Under the pieces are notes generated by a model. That model was not told the origin of the DNA and searched no databases. It saw nothing but the letters and a program-made list of their open reading frames with translations. From Gimesia fumaroli (GTDB taxonomy: Bacteria; Planctomycetota; Planctomycetia; Planctomycetales; Planctomycetaceae), in contig NZ_CP037452.1 in assembly GCF_007754425.1 (NCBI RefSeq), positions 4,129,164-4,193,163 of the forward strand: 64,000 nt of DNA. The letters are read 5' to 3'. The position numbers and the translations under genes were made by a program. This document shows positions 47,451-57,822 of the stretch, piece after piece (position 1 is the first letter of the stretch; each line of letters begins with the position of its first letter).

Positions 47451-50400
47451 ATGTTGTTGACGAACTGGTTAAGGTCGATTGCCTCTCAGTGCCGACCATC
47501 GCGCCCTCGAACTCTTCGCTCCCGAACTTTCCACACTTTGAATCAGTATCAGTCGATTCGAAGCCATTATACAAATTCAGCCGAACAGCTCGAAGACCGT
47601 ACAATGCTGACTTCAATATTGAGTATTGATGATGTTTCTATCGCTGAAGGTGATGACGGAGCTTCAGAAGTCATGGTTACTGTCACACGAACGGGAGCAG
47701 TCGCAGGTGATCTGAACAGTGAAGCTAATGTAAGTTTCAACACACTTGATGGTACAGCTACAACCGCAGATTCAGATTATGTCGCCAAATCAGATGGAAT
47801 CAGTTTTTCTGCAGAAGCAACTGCGTTAACACAAACACAGACATTCACAATTCAAGTCAATAGTGACCTAACCACAGAGGAAGATGAAACTTTTGACATT
47901 CTGTTGAGCGGCAACAGTGCCAACACCATGCTGGGCGATGATACGGCAACGATTACAATTCTCAACGATGACCAGACGGCCCTCACTATTGATGACATCA
48001 CAGTCAATGAATCAGATTTGATGGCATCCGTACTCGTTTCGTTAGACCACCCCCTCGATACCGCCGTTAGCTTTGACTTTTCGGTATTTGATGAAACCGC
48101 CAATAATACGACAGACTATTCAAGTCTCTTCGGTACTCGGACTTTTGATCCAGGTGATCAGTCAATCGTTATCGAAATTCCTCTTGTTGATTCAGATCAG
48201 GTGGAAAGTACGGAAACATTTCTCGTACTGCTTTCCAATATTCAGACAACTAGTTCCAGCCTGATTGTTTCTGATACTCTGGCCAAGGTCAGAATCCTGG
48301 ACGACGACCAGGCCAGTCTCACGATCGACGACGTTTTCATTGATGAAGACCTCGGAGCTGGCATGGTTACAGTCTTCCTGGACAAGCCGGTCGACCGGGC
48401 CATCAGCATCGACTACACCACTGCTGACCAGACCGCTCTCAGTTCAGACAGTGATTACAGCCCGGCTTCAGGGACTCTGACTTTTGAGAAGAACGTGCAA
48501 TCTCTCACAATCCCTGTGACACTCGGTGTTGACAATATCGTTGAGCTGGATGAAACATTTCTCATTAACCTGATGAATCTTCAGGCAAATGATGCTGATG
48601 TCATCATCGGAGACGATCAGGCAGCAGTTACAATTCAAAATGATGATCATGCACTGATCTCGATCGGTGATATTACCGTCCAGGAAGACATGGGCCCGGC
48701 AATATTGACCGTCACGCTGGATCAATCCATTGACACGGATATCAGTTTTGATGTGAACACTGTAGACAACACAGCCCTTAGTAGTACTGACTATGATTAC
48801 ATTCCTGATACCCTGGTGATTTCCGCGGGAATGACTTCGATTGAGATCCCTATTACCATTATTGACAGCGAACTGGTTGAGCTCGATGAATCATTTCTGG
48901 TCAATCTGGCTAACATTCAGGCCAATGGTCGCTCAGTTTCTTTTGCCAATACCCAGGCAACAGTTACCATTCAGGATGATCAGCAGGCAAACATGACGAT
49001 CGACGACATTACCGTGACCGAAGACGAAGCGGGCGGAATGGCCATTCTGACGGTCTCATTAGACAGGCCCGTCGACACAGACGTCAGCGTAGTCTATACC
49101 ACTAACAACGGCTCTGCACTCAATGGAACCGACTATAGCTTAATGTCTGATACCTTGACTTTCACTGCAGGTCAACAGTCAAAAACAATTATGATTCCCC
49201 TCGTCGACGATAATCTTATCGAAGGTGATGAATCATTTGTCGTGGACCTGGACAGTCTTGAGGCGAATGGAGCGATGGTTGTAATCACTAAAACGCAGGG
49301 TGAGGTCATGATTGAGGATGATGATGCAGCCACGATCTCAATATTAGAAGATGTCGAGATTCTGGAAGATGTGGGAATGGCATCGGTCACCTTGAAACTG
49401 GATCAAGTTGTAGAAACAGATGTCACAGTTAGTTTCACCACGCAAGATCAGACGGCCTTAAACACGTTCGACTTCACCGCAATACCCGATAGCGTGACCT
49501 TCAACGCAGGTGAAGATACCGCGACCATTATGATTCCCATCATTAATGATGACCTCGTCGAAGACTCCGAATCATTTCTTGTGGACTTGACCAATATTGA
49601 TGCGAATGGAGCGAATATCACGTTCACAGATACCCAGGCTGAGATAACAATCCTGGATAACGATGCGTCTATCATCTCAATCAACTCAGTTCCCACGAAT
49701 GAAGATGCGGGAACAATCACAGTAACCGTCTCCTTGAATAATCCGGTTGATAGAGAAATCAGCGTAGACTACTTCCTCAGCAATAGTTCGGCGACCGACC
49801 CAGATGACTATTCTGGGCTCTCAGGCACATTGATGTTTGGTGCAGGTGAACTGTCAAAAACGATTGATGTTCCAATCAATATTGAAGACCTCGTTGAAGA
49901 CGATGAAACATTCTTTATGAATCTGGAAAACCTCGTAACAAACGGTGCTGATCTAACGCTAGGTGAGACTCAGGATACAGTTACCATTTTGAATGATGAC
50001 CAGGGCGTTTTCTCGATCAGCGATGTTACTGTAGTCGAAACAGATGGCGCTATGGCAATCCTGACAGTCGCACTGGATAAACCTGTAGACAGAAGCATAG
50101 TGATCGAATACACCACGCAGAATCAAACCACTGGCAGCCCCGATGACTATACGCCTACAACAGACACACTGACTTTCGCACCAGGTCCAGCAGGACAATC
50201 ACAACAGATCATGATCCCGATTATCAATGATAATCTACTTGAGAGCGATGAAACGTTTTTAGTTAACTTGACGATCATGGAAGATAACGGCGCTGATGTA
50301 ACGCTTGGAGTAGATCAGGCAGTCGTCACAATCGAAGATGACGAACAAGCCATGATCTCCATTGATGATGTCCTCGTAAATGAAAACGATGGAACGGCGA

Positions 50401-53400
50401 CTCTTACTGTCACATTGGATAAGGCTGCCACGTCAGCATTCACTCTAGACTTCACCACCAATGACTATGCCCCCATCGATCAGTCAGCACTTGAGGGTTC
50501 TGATTACACACTAAATTCCGGCAGCCTCGCTTTTGCAATCGGCGAGACATCAAAGACCATTTCTGTCACGCTCATTAACGACCTGGATGTGGTTGAAGGC
50601 GATGAAATATTCCTCGTAAATCTTTCCAACATTCAGGCCAATGGCGCGAATATCACTTTTGCTGATGCAGAAGCAGAAGTCACAATTGAAGACAATGAAG
50701 CAACCACAATCTCAATCAATGATATTTCTGTTGATGAAGGTGATGCCAGTGGAATGGCAACAATCACAGTCACTTTAGACCAACCAGTTGAGACGGCTGT
50801 CAGCGTCCTCTACACCACCAATGATCAGACAGCACTCGCAGGATCGGATTACACAGTAGAATCTGGTACCCTCTCTTTTGCTGCCGGCGTTGACACAGCA
50901 ACTATCATGGTTCCGATTTCCAATGATACCCTGGTAGAAGGTCCCGAAACGTTTCTGGTAGACCTGATTAGTATCGAAGCAAATGGTGCGAATGTCACTT
51001 TCGCAGATAACCAAGGTGAAGTCACAATCATCGACAATGATGCATCAACCATCGATATTGGCGACCTGACTGTCAACGAAAACGAAATCAGTGGGATAGC
51101 CGAACTAACGGTAACTTTAACACAGGCAGTGGATAACGACATATCCATCAACTACGAAACCGTCGATCAGTCTGCCAGTGATCCAGGCGATTACACTCCC
51201 CCTGTGGGCGGCGGAACCATAACCATCCTCGCGGGAGAAATGTCCGGAACCATTGAAATCCCCCTGGTTGATGACATGCTCGTAGAAGCATATGAAACAT
51301 TTCTCGTCAACCTGACTGGTTTTAATGCGAATGGCGCAGATGTCTCGATGGGAAACAATTCGGCAACGGTGACAATCCATGACGATGATACAGCCACCAT
51401 CTCAATTGATGATATCTCAGTCGACGAAAATGACCCCAGTGGTATGGCACTACTCACCGTCTCTTTAAGCCAAGTAGTCGAAACTACCGTGACCGTAGAC
51501 TATATCACTGCAGATGGTACGGCATTCGATGTACTAGATTATGGAATGTCATTCGACACCCTGACTTTTGCGTCTGGTGAAGACACAAAAACCATCATGG
51601 TCCCCATCGTTGACAATATGATTGTTGAGGGGGACGAAACGTTTCTCGTGAATTTGTCTATAACCCAGACCAATGGTGCCAACATTACGTTTGAAGATGA
51701 TGGTCAGGCCGAAGTCACTATCGTAGATGATGAATCAGCCAGTTTTTCGATTGACGACATCGTAAGAGATGAAAGTGCAGGAACCGTGATTCTGACGGTT
51801 TCCCTCAATCTGGTAGTCCAGACAGACATCAGTATAGATTTCACCACGATCAGCCTGACTGCAGGAAGTCCCGATGACTATACAATGAACTCAGGTACCT
51901 TGCTCTTTGAATCGGGTGATCTGATGCAAGAAATTACCATAGATATCATAGATGATAATCTTGTCGAAGATGATGAATCATTGCTCGTCAGCCTGAGTAA
52001 CATTCAAGATGGAACAAATGTCACAATCGCTAAAGGCCAGGGGTTCATTCTGATCGAAGATAATGATGAAGCCAGCCTCACAATCCAAGACATGACCGTG
52101 AATGAAATGGAAGGAACCGTTTCCGTCGACGTCACTTTAGATAATCCGATCGACACAACGATTAGCGTAGACTACTTCACAACACCGGGTTCTGCACTCG
52201 ATCCGGATGATTTCACTTCACAATCAGGCACCTTAACCTTCAACCCAAACGATCAGTTAAAAACGATAACGATACCTCTCACCAATGATATCGACATCGT
52301 AGAAGGTGATGAAACATTCTTGATCAATCTGATCAATCTTGTCCCCAATGGAGCCGCTGTCACGATTGGCGATGACCAGGCAACAGTCACCATTATCGAT
52401 GACGAGACTGCAACCATCTCGATTGACGATATCACCATTGATGAAAATGCCCCCAGTGGCATGGCTGTCCTCACTGTCTCGTTAAGTCAACCGGTCGCCA
52501 CCACCGTCACCGTCGATTATACGACCGTCGATAATACCGCCCTTGATCCGGATGACTACACCGCGAAAACCGACACGCTGACCTTTGCGCCTGGTGTGGA
52601 AACTCAAACCATCATGCTTCCTATCATTGACGACCTGGATATCGTCGAAGGCGATGAATCATTCTTTGTCGACCTGAGTAACATCCTGGCGAACGGTGCC
52701 AACATCACCTTCGATGACAGCCAGGGAGAAGTCACCATTATCGACGATGAGACTGCGACCATCTCGATTGACGATATCACCATTGATGAAAATGACCCCA
52801 GTGGCATGGCTGTCCTCACTGTCTCGTTAAGTCAACCGGTCGCCACCACCGTTACCGTCGATTATACGACCGTCGATAATACCGCCCTTGATCCGGATGA
52901 CTACACCGCGAAAACCGACACGCTGGCCTTTGCGCCTGGTGTGGAAACTCAAACCATCATGGTTCCTATCATTGACGACCTGGATATCGTCGAAGGCGAT
53001 GAATCATTCTTTGTCGACCTGAGTAACATCCTGGCGAACGGTGCCAACATCACCTTCGATGACAGCCAGGGGGAAGTCACCATTATCGACGATGAGACTG
53101 CGACCATCTCGATTGACGATATCACCATTGATGAAAATGACCCCAGTGGCATGGCTGTCCTCACTGTCTCGTTAAGTCAACCGGTCGCCACCACCGTTAC
53201 CGTCGATTATACGACCGTCGATAATACCGCCCTTGATCCGGATGACTACACCGCGAAAACCGACACGCTGGCCTTTGCGCCTGGTGTGGAAACTCAAACC
53301 ATCATGCTTCCTATCATTGACGACCTGGATATCGTCGAAGGCGATGAATCATTCTTTGTCGACCTGAGTAACATCCTGGCGAACGGTGCCAACATCACCT

Positions 53401-56400
53401 TCGATGACAGCCAGGGGGAAGTCACCATTATCGACGATGAGACTGCGACCATCTCGATTGACGATATCACCATTGATGAAAATGCCCCCAGTGGCATGGC
53501 TGTCCTCACCGTCTCGTTAAGTCAACCGGTCGCCACCACCGTCACCGTCGATTATACGACCGTCGATAATACCGCCCTTGATCCGGATGACTACACCGCG
53601 AAAACCGACACGCTGGCCTTTGCGCCTGGTGTGGAAACTCAAACCATCATGCTTCCTATCATTGACGACCTGGATATCGTCGAAGGCGATGAATCATTCT
53701 TTGTCGACCTGAGTAACATCCTGGCGAACGGTGCCAACATCACCTTCGATGACAGCCAGGGGGAAGTCACCATTATCGACGACGAGACTGCGACCATCTC
53801 GATTGACGATATCACCATTGATGAAAATGACCCCAGTGGCATGGCTGTCCTCACTGTCTCGTTAAGTCAACCGGTCGCCACCACCGTTACCGTCGATTAT
53901 ACGACCGTCGATAATACCGCCCTTGATCCGGATGACTACACCGCGAAAACTGACACGCTGGCCTTTGCGCCTGGTGTGGAAACTCAAACCATCATGATTC
54001 CTATCATTGACGACAGTCTGATCGAAGGTAATGAGTCGTTTTTCGTCAACCTGTCCAACATTTTTGCGAACGGCGCCAATATCACTTTTGCAGATAACCA
54101 GGGGGAAGTCACCATTCTGGATGATGACCAAGGCAGTTTTTCCATCAACGACATGACTGTCAATGAAGATGCTATGACAGCAACCCTAACCGTTACGTTA
54201 GATCAACCTGTCGAAATCAGCGTCAGCGTAGACTACACCACGGCCGACAATTCCGCCCTTGAGCCCGACGATTATACATCCCGTTCAGGCACTCTCACTT
54301 TTGATCCAGGCCAGCAATCAAAAACCATCACGATCCCCATCGTCGAATCGAACGAGGTGGAAGGTGTAGAAACTTTTTTCGTGAATCTGTCGAATATCCA
54401 GTCTGGTACCGCTGGCCTCAATTTTGCTGATTCTCAGGGAGTCATCACAATTCTGGATAATGATCACGCCAACTTAATCATTAGTGACCTGACTATCGAT
54501 GAAACGAGTGGAACGGCAGAGGTTACTGTTTCTCTGGAAAATCCAGTCTATACGACAATCTCTGTTGATTATCGAACTCACGATCAAACAGCGGTAAATT
54601 CAGTCGATTATCTCTATCAATCCGGTAGTTTGACTTTTAATCCAGGAGAGATGACAAAAACGATTTCCCTCACGATTCTCGATAATCCTATCGTCGAATT
54701 CACTGAAACACTTCTAGTCAGCTTGAGCAATCTTCAAACAATCAGCGCCGCCAATGTAACTCTGACAGATAACCAGGCCACGATTACCATCATTGATGAC
54801 GATTATTCAACAGTTTCAATCAACGACATTTCTGTAGATGAAGATGCAGGAACCGCCACCCTGACTGTAATGTTTGAATTTCCAGTTCATTCGACCGTCA
54901 CTATCGATTACTTTACCTCAGATGATTCCGCAACGGCCCCAACCGACTATCTCTCCCAATCGGGGACTCTCATCATTGATGATGGCGAGCAACTGGCTTT
55001 CATAACAATTCCGATAATTGATTCCAACGCCGTCGAACTCACTGAGACCCTGCTGGTAAACTTGAGCAACCTTCAAGCCGATGGCCTTGATGTCACGTTT
55101 GCTGACGCACAGGCAGAAATCACAATCTTCGATTATGATCAAGCCAGTTTAACAATCAATGACATTGTAGTGAATGAATCAACTGGCACCGCTGACATTA
55201 CCGTCTCACTCAACCAGCCGGTCGAAACCATTGTCACAGTCGATTATGCAACAGTCGATCAAACCGCCCTTGATGTCAACGACTTTCTGGCAGCATCCGG
55301 TACCCTGACATTTAATCCAGGTGAACAATTTCAAACGATCACGGTGCCCCTTGTAGATACAGATCTGGTCGAAGCAGATGAAACGTTCCTCATTAATCTG
55401 ACTAATCTGCAGACAAATGGTTCTGACGTAGCTCTTACAGATGATCAGGCCACTATTACCATCATTGATGATGACTTGGCCCTGATTTCGATCGATGACA
55501 CATCAGTCAATGAAGACGCTGGCACAGTTTCGATCACCGTTTCACTCGACCATCCAGTTGACACTACCGTCAGTGTCGACTTTTCAACTTCAGACCAGAC
55601 CGCTCTCGACCTCGTTGACTACCTGGCAAATTCAGGCACAATCACATTCGATCCTGAAGAGCTATCGAAAACGATAACGATAGACATCATCGACTCCATA
55701 CCACTGGAACGGGATGAATCATTTCTGGTCAATCTTTTCAATCTTCAATCCAACGGCTTAAACGTCGCAATAGAGGACAATCAAGCTCAAGTCACAATAA
55801 TTGACGATGTCAGTGCCTCTGCAGAGATCAATATGCGTGTCGTCAACACTCCCACATATACTGATCCCAACGGAGAAGCAACATCTCTACCGGAACATCA
55901 GGCCTGGGTCAGTGAGTGGGCTTCATACTGGGTCGAAATCTGGGTCAACGCCAACAGTCCCACTGGTCAGGGAGTCTACACTGCGGCTTTCGATTTGGAA
56001 TACGCCACAGAATATACATCAGCGACGACAATCGAATTTGGAACCGCCTTCACTCAGAATCAGTCTGGTATCATCAACGATCTGGCGGGAACCATTAGCG
56101 GTCTCTCGGCTGAAACAGATACCTCTGGACTGGGGATAAACAATCAACTTCTTTTTGCCAGAATTAAATTTGAATCGCTTACAGTGGATCAGGTTGCGCT
56201 CGACATTCCAGGAAAAAGCATAGGCCCCTATGACCTGGGCCTCGAGATCAATTCACAGCAGATTACGTTAGAGTCTGATATCCCTGTCACTACAAATCTG
56301 GGAGCTTTCGACGGAACCAGTATCTATGCAAATCCGTTTGATTTAGATGACAATGATTCAGTCAATTCTCGTGATCTGATCGCTCTGATCAATGCTTATC

Positions 56401-57113
56401 AGAGCGTCCCCAGTGAATCGAGCTCCGACATCGCCTGGTTTGTAGATTACGATCAGAACGACTATGTGAATCATCGCGATTTGTCCCTGTTCGTTAACAA
56501 CTATGGAAAAAGCAAGTTAAATCAGTCACCTGTCACTTATCCCGCCAATTTCCCTGATGTCTGGAACAGTCTGCTCATCGCCGATGCACAAACGGAATCG
56601 TCATCAATAACGCAACCAATTTCGCAATCAGATGCAGAAACAGCATTCGAATCTGTTCTAGACCACGTCAGTGACGGACTTTCTTCCAGTGAAAGCCAAA
56701 CACTCGAGCACATTGATATCCAGGTTGTTGACCTGAAAGGTGACACATTAGGACGTGCTGCTGCCGGGACGATTTACATCGATGTTAACGCCGCCGGACA
56801 CGGTTGGTTTGTTGACACCACTCCTGCCGATCACAGCGAGTTTGCCTGGTCCAGCGAATTAACTCTGATCGCGCTTCCCGACAGTGAAGCCGCAGATCGC
56901 ATTGATCTTCGGACGGTCATCCTTCACGAACTCAGTCACATTCTAGGCTATGAACACGAAAACGAAGGCATCATGCAAGACAGCCTTGCCCCTGGAGTTC
57001 GGAAACTGTCAACATGGGAATTGAATTTTGAATTTGATAACCAGTCGACGCCTGAAGAGACCGATTCCTTCTTCTTGACAGTCCAAGATGGAATCGAATT
57101 ACTCCCCTTCTAA
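47451..57113 (+). CDS. Giant secreted Calx-beta protein with cohesin-like region, dockerin and zincin motif
   Basis: 3,220 residues. The N-terminus has the motif SAEQLEDRTMLTS (about residues 43-55), the LEDR/LEPR-type sorting motif of large planctomycete extracellular proteins. It is followed by about 24 Calx-beta units of 105-120 residues (47607-55810), each starting like ATISIDDITVDE and ending like VTIIDDDQ, with acidic Ca2+-site residues. A region rich in beta-strands (VEIWVNANSPTGQGVYTAAF onward) resembles a cohesin fold. A type I dockerin follows near 2964-3022: DLDDNDSVNSRDLIALINAY and DYDQNDYVNHRDLSLFVNNY. The last 200 residues contain HELSHILGYEH (about 3159-3169), a perfect HExxHxxGxxH zincin site. 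Adhesion plus metalloprotease activity is inferred. The start has a weak ribosome site. Confidence 0.9.
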   Translation: MLLTNWLRSIASQCRPSRPRTLRSRTFHTLNQYQSIRSHYTNSAEQLEDRTMLTSILSIDDVSIAEGDDGASEVMVTVTRTGAVAGDLNSEANVSFNTLDGTATTADSDYVAKSDGISFSAEATALTQTQTFTIQVNSDLTTEEDETFDILLSGNSANTMLGDDTATITILNDDQTALTIDDITVNESDLMASVLVSLDHPLDTAVSFDFSVFDETANNTTDYSSLFGTRTFDPGDQSIVIEIPLVDSDQVESTETFLVLLSNIQTTSSSLIVSDTLAKVRILDDDQASLTIDDVFIDEDLGAGMVTVFLDKPVDRAISIDYTTADQTALSSDSDYSPASGTLTFEKNVQSLTIPVTLGVDNIVELDETFLINLMNLQANDADVIIGDDQAAVTIQNDDHALISIGDITVQEDMGPAILTVTLDQSIDTDISFDVNTVDNTALSSTDYDYIPDTLVISAGMTSIEIPITIIDSELVELDESFLVNLANIQANGRSVSFANTQATVTIQDDQQANMTIDDITVTEDEAGGMAILTVSLDRPVDTDVSVVYTTNNGSALNGTDYSLMSDTLTFTAGQQSKTIMIPLVDDNLIEGDESFVVDLDSLEANGAMVVITKTQGEVMIEDDDAATISILEDVEILEDVGMASVTLKLDQVVETDVTVSFTTQDQTALNTFDFTAIPDSVTFNAGEDTATIMIPIINDDLVEDSESFLVDLTNIDANGANITFTDTQAEITILDNDASIISINSVPTNEDAGTITVTVSLNNPVDREISVDYFLSNSSATDPDDYSGLSGTLMFGAGELSKTIDVPINIEDLVEDDETFFMNLENLVTNGADLTLGETQDTVTILNDDQGVFSISDVTVVETDGAMAILTVALDKPVDRSIVIEYTTQNQTTGSPDDYTPTTDTLTFAPGPAGQSQQIMIPIINDNLLESDETFLVNLTIMEDNGADVTLGVDQAVVTIEDDEQAMISIDDVLVNENDGTATLTVTLDKAATSAFTLDFTTNDYAPIDQSALEGSDYTLNSGSLAFAIGETSKTISVTLINDLDVVEGDEIFLVNLSNIQANGANITFADAEAEVTIEDNEATTISINDISVDEGDASGMATITVTLDQPVETAVSVLYTTNDQTALAGSDYTVESGTLSFAAGVDTATIMVPISNDTLVEGPETFLVDLISIEANGANVTFADNQGEVTIIDNDASTIDIGDLTVNENEISGIAELTVTLTQAVDNDISINYETVDQSASDPGDYTPPVGGGTITILAGEMSGTIEIPLVDDMLVEAYETFLVNLTGFNANGADVSMGNNSATVTIHDDDTATISIDDISVDENDPSGMALLTVSLSQVVETTVTVDYITADGTAFDVLDYGMSFDTLTFASGEDTKTIMVPIVDNMIVEGDETFLVNLSITQTNGANITFEDDGQAEVTIVDDESASFSIDDIVRDESAGTVILTVSLNLVVQTDISIDFTTISLTAGSPDDYTMNSGTLLFESGDLMQEITIDIIDDNLVEDDESLLVSLSNIQDGTNVTIAKGQGFILIEDNDEASLTIQDMTVNEMEGTVSVDVTLDNPIDTTISVDYFTTPGSALDPDDFTSQSGTLTFNPNDQLKTITIPLTNDIDIVEGDETFLINLINLVPNGAAVTIGDDQATVTIIDDETATISIDDITIDENAPSGMAVLTVSLSQPVATTVTVDYTTVDNTALDPDDYTAKTDTLTFAPGVETQTIMLPIIDDLDIVEGDESFFVDLSNILANGANITFDDSQGEVTIIDDETATISIDDITIDENDPSGMAVLTVSLSQPVATTVTVDYTTVDNTALDPDDYTAKTDTLAFAPGVETQTIMVPIIDDLDIVEGDESFFVDLSNILANGANITFDDSQGEVTIIDDETATISIDDITIDENDPSGMAVLTVSLSQPVATTVTVDYTTVDNTALDPDDYTAKTDTLAFAPGVETQTIMLPIIDDLDIVEGDESFFVDLSNILANGANITFDDSQGEVTIIDDETATISIDDITIDENAPSGMAVLTVSLSQPVATTVTVDYTTVDNTALDPDDYTAKTDTLAFAPGVETQTIMLPIIDDLDIVEGDESFFVDLSNILANGANITFDDSQGEVTIIDDETATISIDDITIDENDPSGMAVLTVSLSQPVATTVTVDYTTVDNTALDPDDYTAKTDTLAFAPGVETQTIMIPIIDDSLIEGNESFFVNLSNIFANGANITFADNQGEVTILDDDQGSFSINDMTVNEDAMTATLTVTLDQPVEISVSVDYTTADNSALEPDDYTSRSGTLTFDPGQQSKTITIPIVESNEVEGVETFFVNLSNIQSGTAGLNFADSQGVITILDNDHANLIISDLTIDETSGTAEVTVSLENPVYTTISVDYRTHDQTAVNSVDYLYQSGSLTFNPGEMTKTISLTILDNPIVEFTETLLVSLSNLQTISAANVTLTDNQATITIIDDDYSTVSINDISVDEDAGTATLTVMFEFPVHSTVTIDYFTSDDSATAPTDYLSQSGTLIIDDGEQLAFITIPIIDSNAVELTETLLVNLSNLQADGLDVTFADAQAEITIFDYDQASLTINDIVVNESTGTADITVSLNQPVETIVTVDYATVDQTALDVNDFLAASGTLTFNPGEQFQTITVPLVDTDLVEADETFLINLTNLQTNGSDVALTDDQATITIIDDDLALISIDDTSVNEDAGTVSITVSLDHPVDTTVSVDFSTSDQTALDLVDYLANSGTITFDPEELSKTITIDIIDSIPLERDESFLVNLFNLQSNGLNVAIEDNQAQVTIIDDVSASAEINMRVVNTPTYTDPNGEATSLPEHQAWVSEWASYWVEIWVNANSPTGQGVYTAAFDLEYATEYTSATTIEFGTAFTQNQSGIINDLAGTISGLSAETDTSGLGINNQLLFARIKFESLTVDQVALDIPGKSIGPYDLGLEINSQQITLESDIPVTTNLGAFDGTSIYANPFDLDDNDSVNSRDLIALINAYQSVPSESSSDIAWFVDYDQNDYVNHRDLSLFVNNYGKSKLNQSPVTYPANFPDVWNSLLIADAQTESSSITQPISQSDAETAFESVLDHVSDGLSSSESQTLEHIDIQVVDLKGDTLGRAAAGTIYIDVNAAGHGWFVDTTPADHSEFAWSSELTLIALPDSEAADRIDLRTVILHELSHILGYEHENEGIMQDSLAPGVRKLSTWELNFEFDNQSTPEETDSFFLTVQDGIELLPF
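52404..54012 (+). repeat. Tandem array of 345-bp near-identical Calx-beta units (4.7 copies)
   Basis: Units begin with GAGACTGC at 52404, 52749, 53094, 53439 and 53784, exactly 345 bp apart, and the fifth diverges after about 54010. Copies differ at only a handful of sites: GCC or GAC in the EN(A/D)PSG motif, ACC or GCC in L(T/A)FAPG, and the M(L/V/I)PII codon. Copies 1 and 4 share GTCACC where 2, 3 and 5 have GTTACC, so variants are mixed between copies as expected from gene conversion or unequal exchange. All units keep the frame (115 codons). Confidence 0.95.
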
Positions 57114-57305
57114 GAAAACGCAACAAAGTTAACTAGTGGAGTGTCATTTTTTAATTTTGGGTTGATAAATATCACGAGAGTGCGACAACGGAGCACGTAA
57201 ACAACACCCCCAACCCTCAATTCCTAGCTTGACAAAGCACTAGAAGCTCCCGGCATTCACGGAAGCAGAAAGCACAGCCTGATTTAAGACCGGCTCATCA
57301 GTTAA

Positions 57306-57713
57306 TCAGTTCGCGGTCAACGATCCCATTAAATCAACTTCAAACGCTGTCGGAATCGTTACCAGCAACGTATTTGCTTTAGAATCAAACCGGATCGTAT
57401 TGTATGGCATTGAACTCGATTTATTGTTGACCAGAACAACATTCTTATCTCGAATCGAGAAATAGTGCTCCTTTAAACCTTCCTTTTCAATCGTAACAAA
57501 CATCAAAACCCCCTGCTTTAATGTGACAGACTGTACTTTTCTAAAAACCGTGCTTTGAGAAATCCCAGTCAAGCCACTTTGATAACGAGCAAGTTGATTT
57601 GCATTTGTGATCACTTCCTCTTGTTCCAATTCTGTCTCTCCACTCACGAGTAAGAGTGCGAGACAAAACAGGATCACAATAACCGCAGCGGTCGTAGTCA
57701 GCAGGTCACGCAT
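57306..57713 (-). CDS. Small membrane-anchored or exported protein of unknown function
   Basis: 135 residues from ATG 57713, with GGGAG 9 bp upstream; GTG 57770 would add 19 residues. One hydrophobic helix (about 6-24, TTTAAVIVILFCLALLLVSG) is followed by a soluble domain of about 105 residues with alternating beta-strand pattern (VQSVTLKQGVLMFVTIEKEG, then NTIRFDSKANTLLVTIP). I recognise no family. It lies between the Calx-beta gene (convergent) and the kinase gene (same strand, 109 bp upstream), so it may be cotranscribed with the kinase. Confidence 0.6.
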   Translation of the reverse strand: MRDLLTTTAAVIVILFCLALLLVSGETELEQEEVITNANQLARYQSGLTGISQSTVFRKVQSVTLKQGVLMFVTIEKEGLKEHYFSIRDKNVVLVNNKSSSMPYNTIRFDSKANTLLVTIPTAFEVDLMGSLTAN

Positions 57714-57822
57714 GGTCTTCAACTCCCGATCATTGGTATCATCATCACTGAGATGAATATTCCAGATCACTTGATTTACTCTTGTTTCGTTTACTCAGCT
57801 CGCCCGCAATGATCCTGTTGAT

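Noticed and set aside
52253-53854. Series of - strand frames of about 71 codons repeated every 345 bp
   Set aside because: They are antisense shadows of the identical Calx-beta units on the + strand and only mirror the repeat.
52404-54012. Direct repeats considered as a CRISPR array
   Set aside because: The unit is 345 bp, fully coding, and contiguous without spacers.
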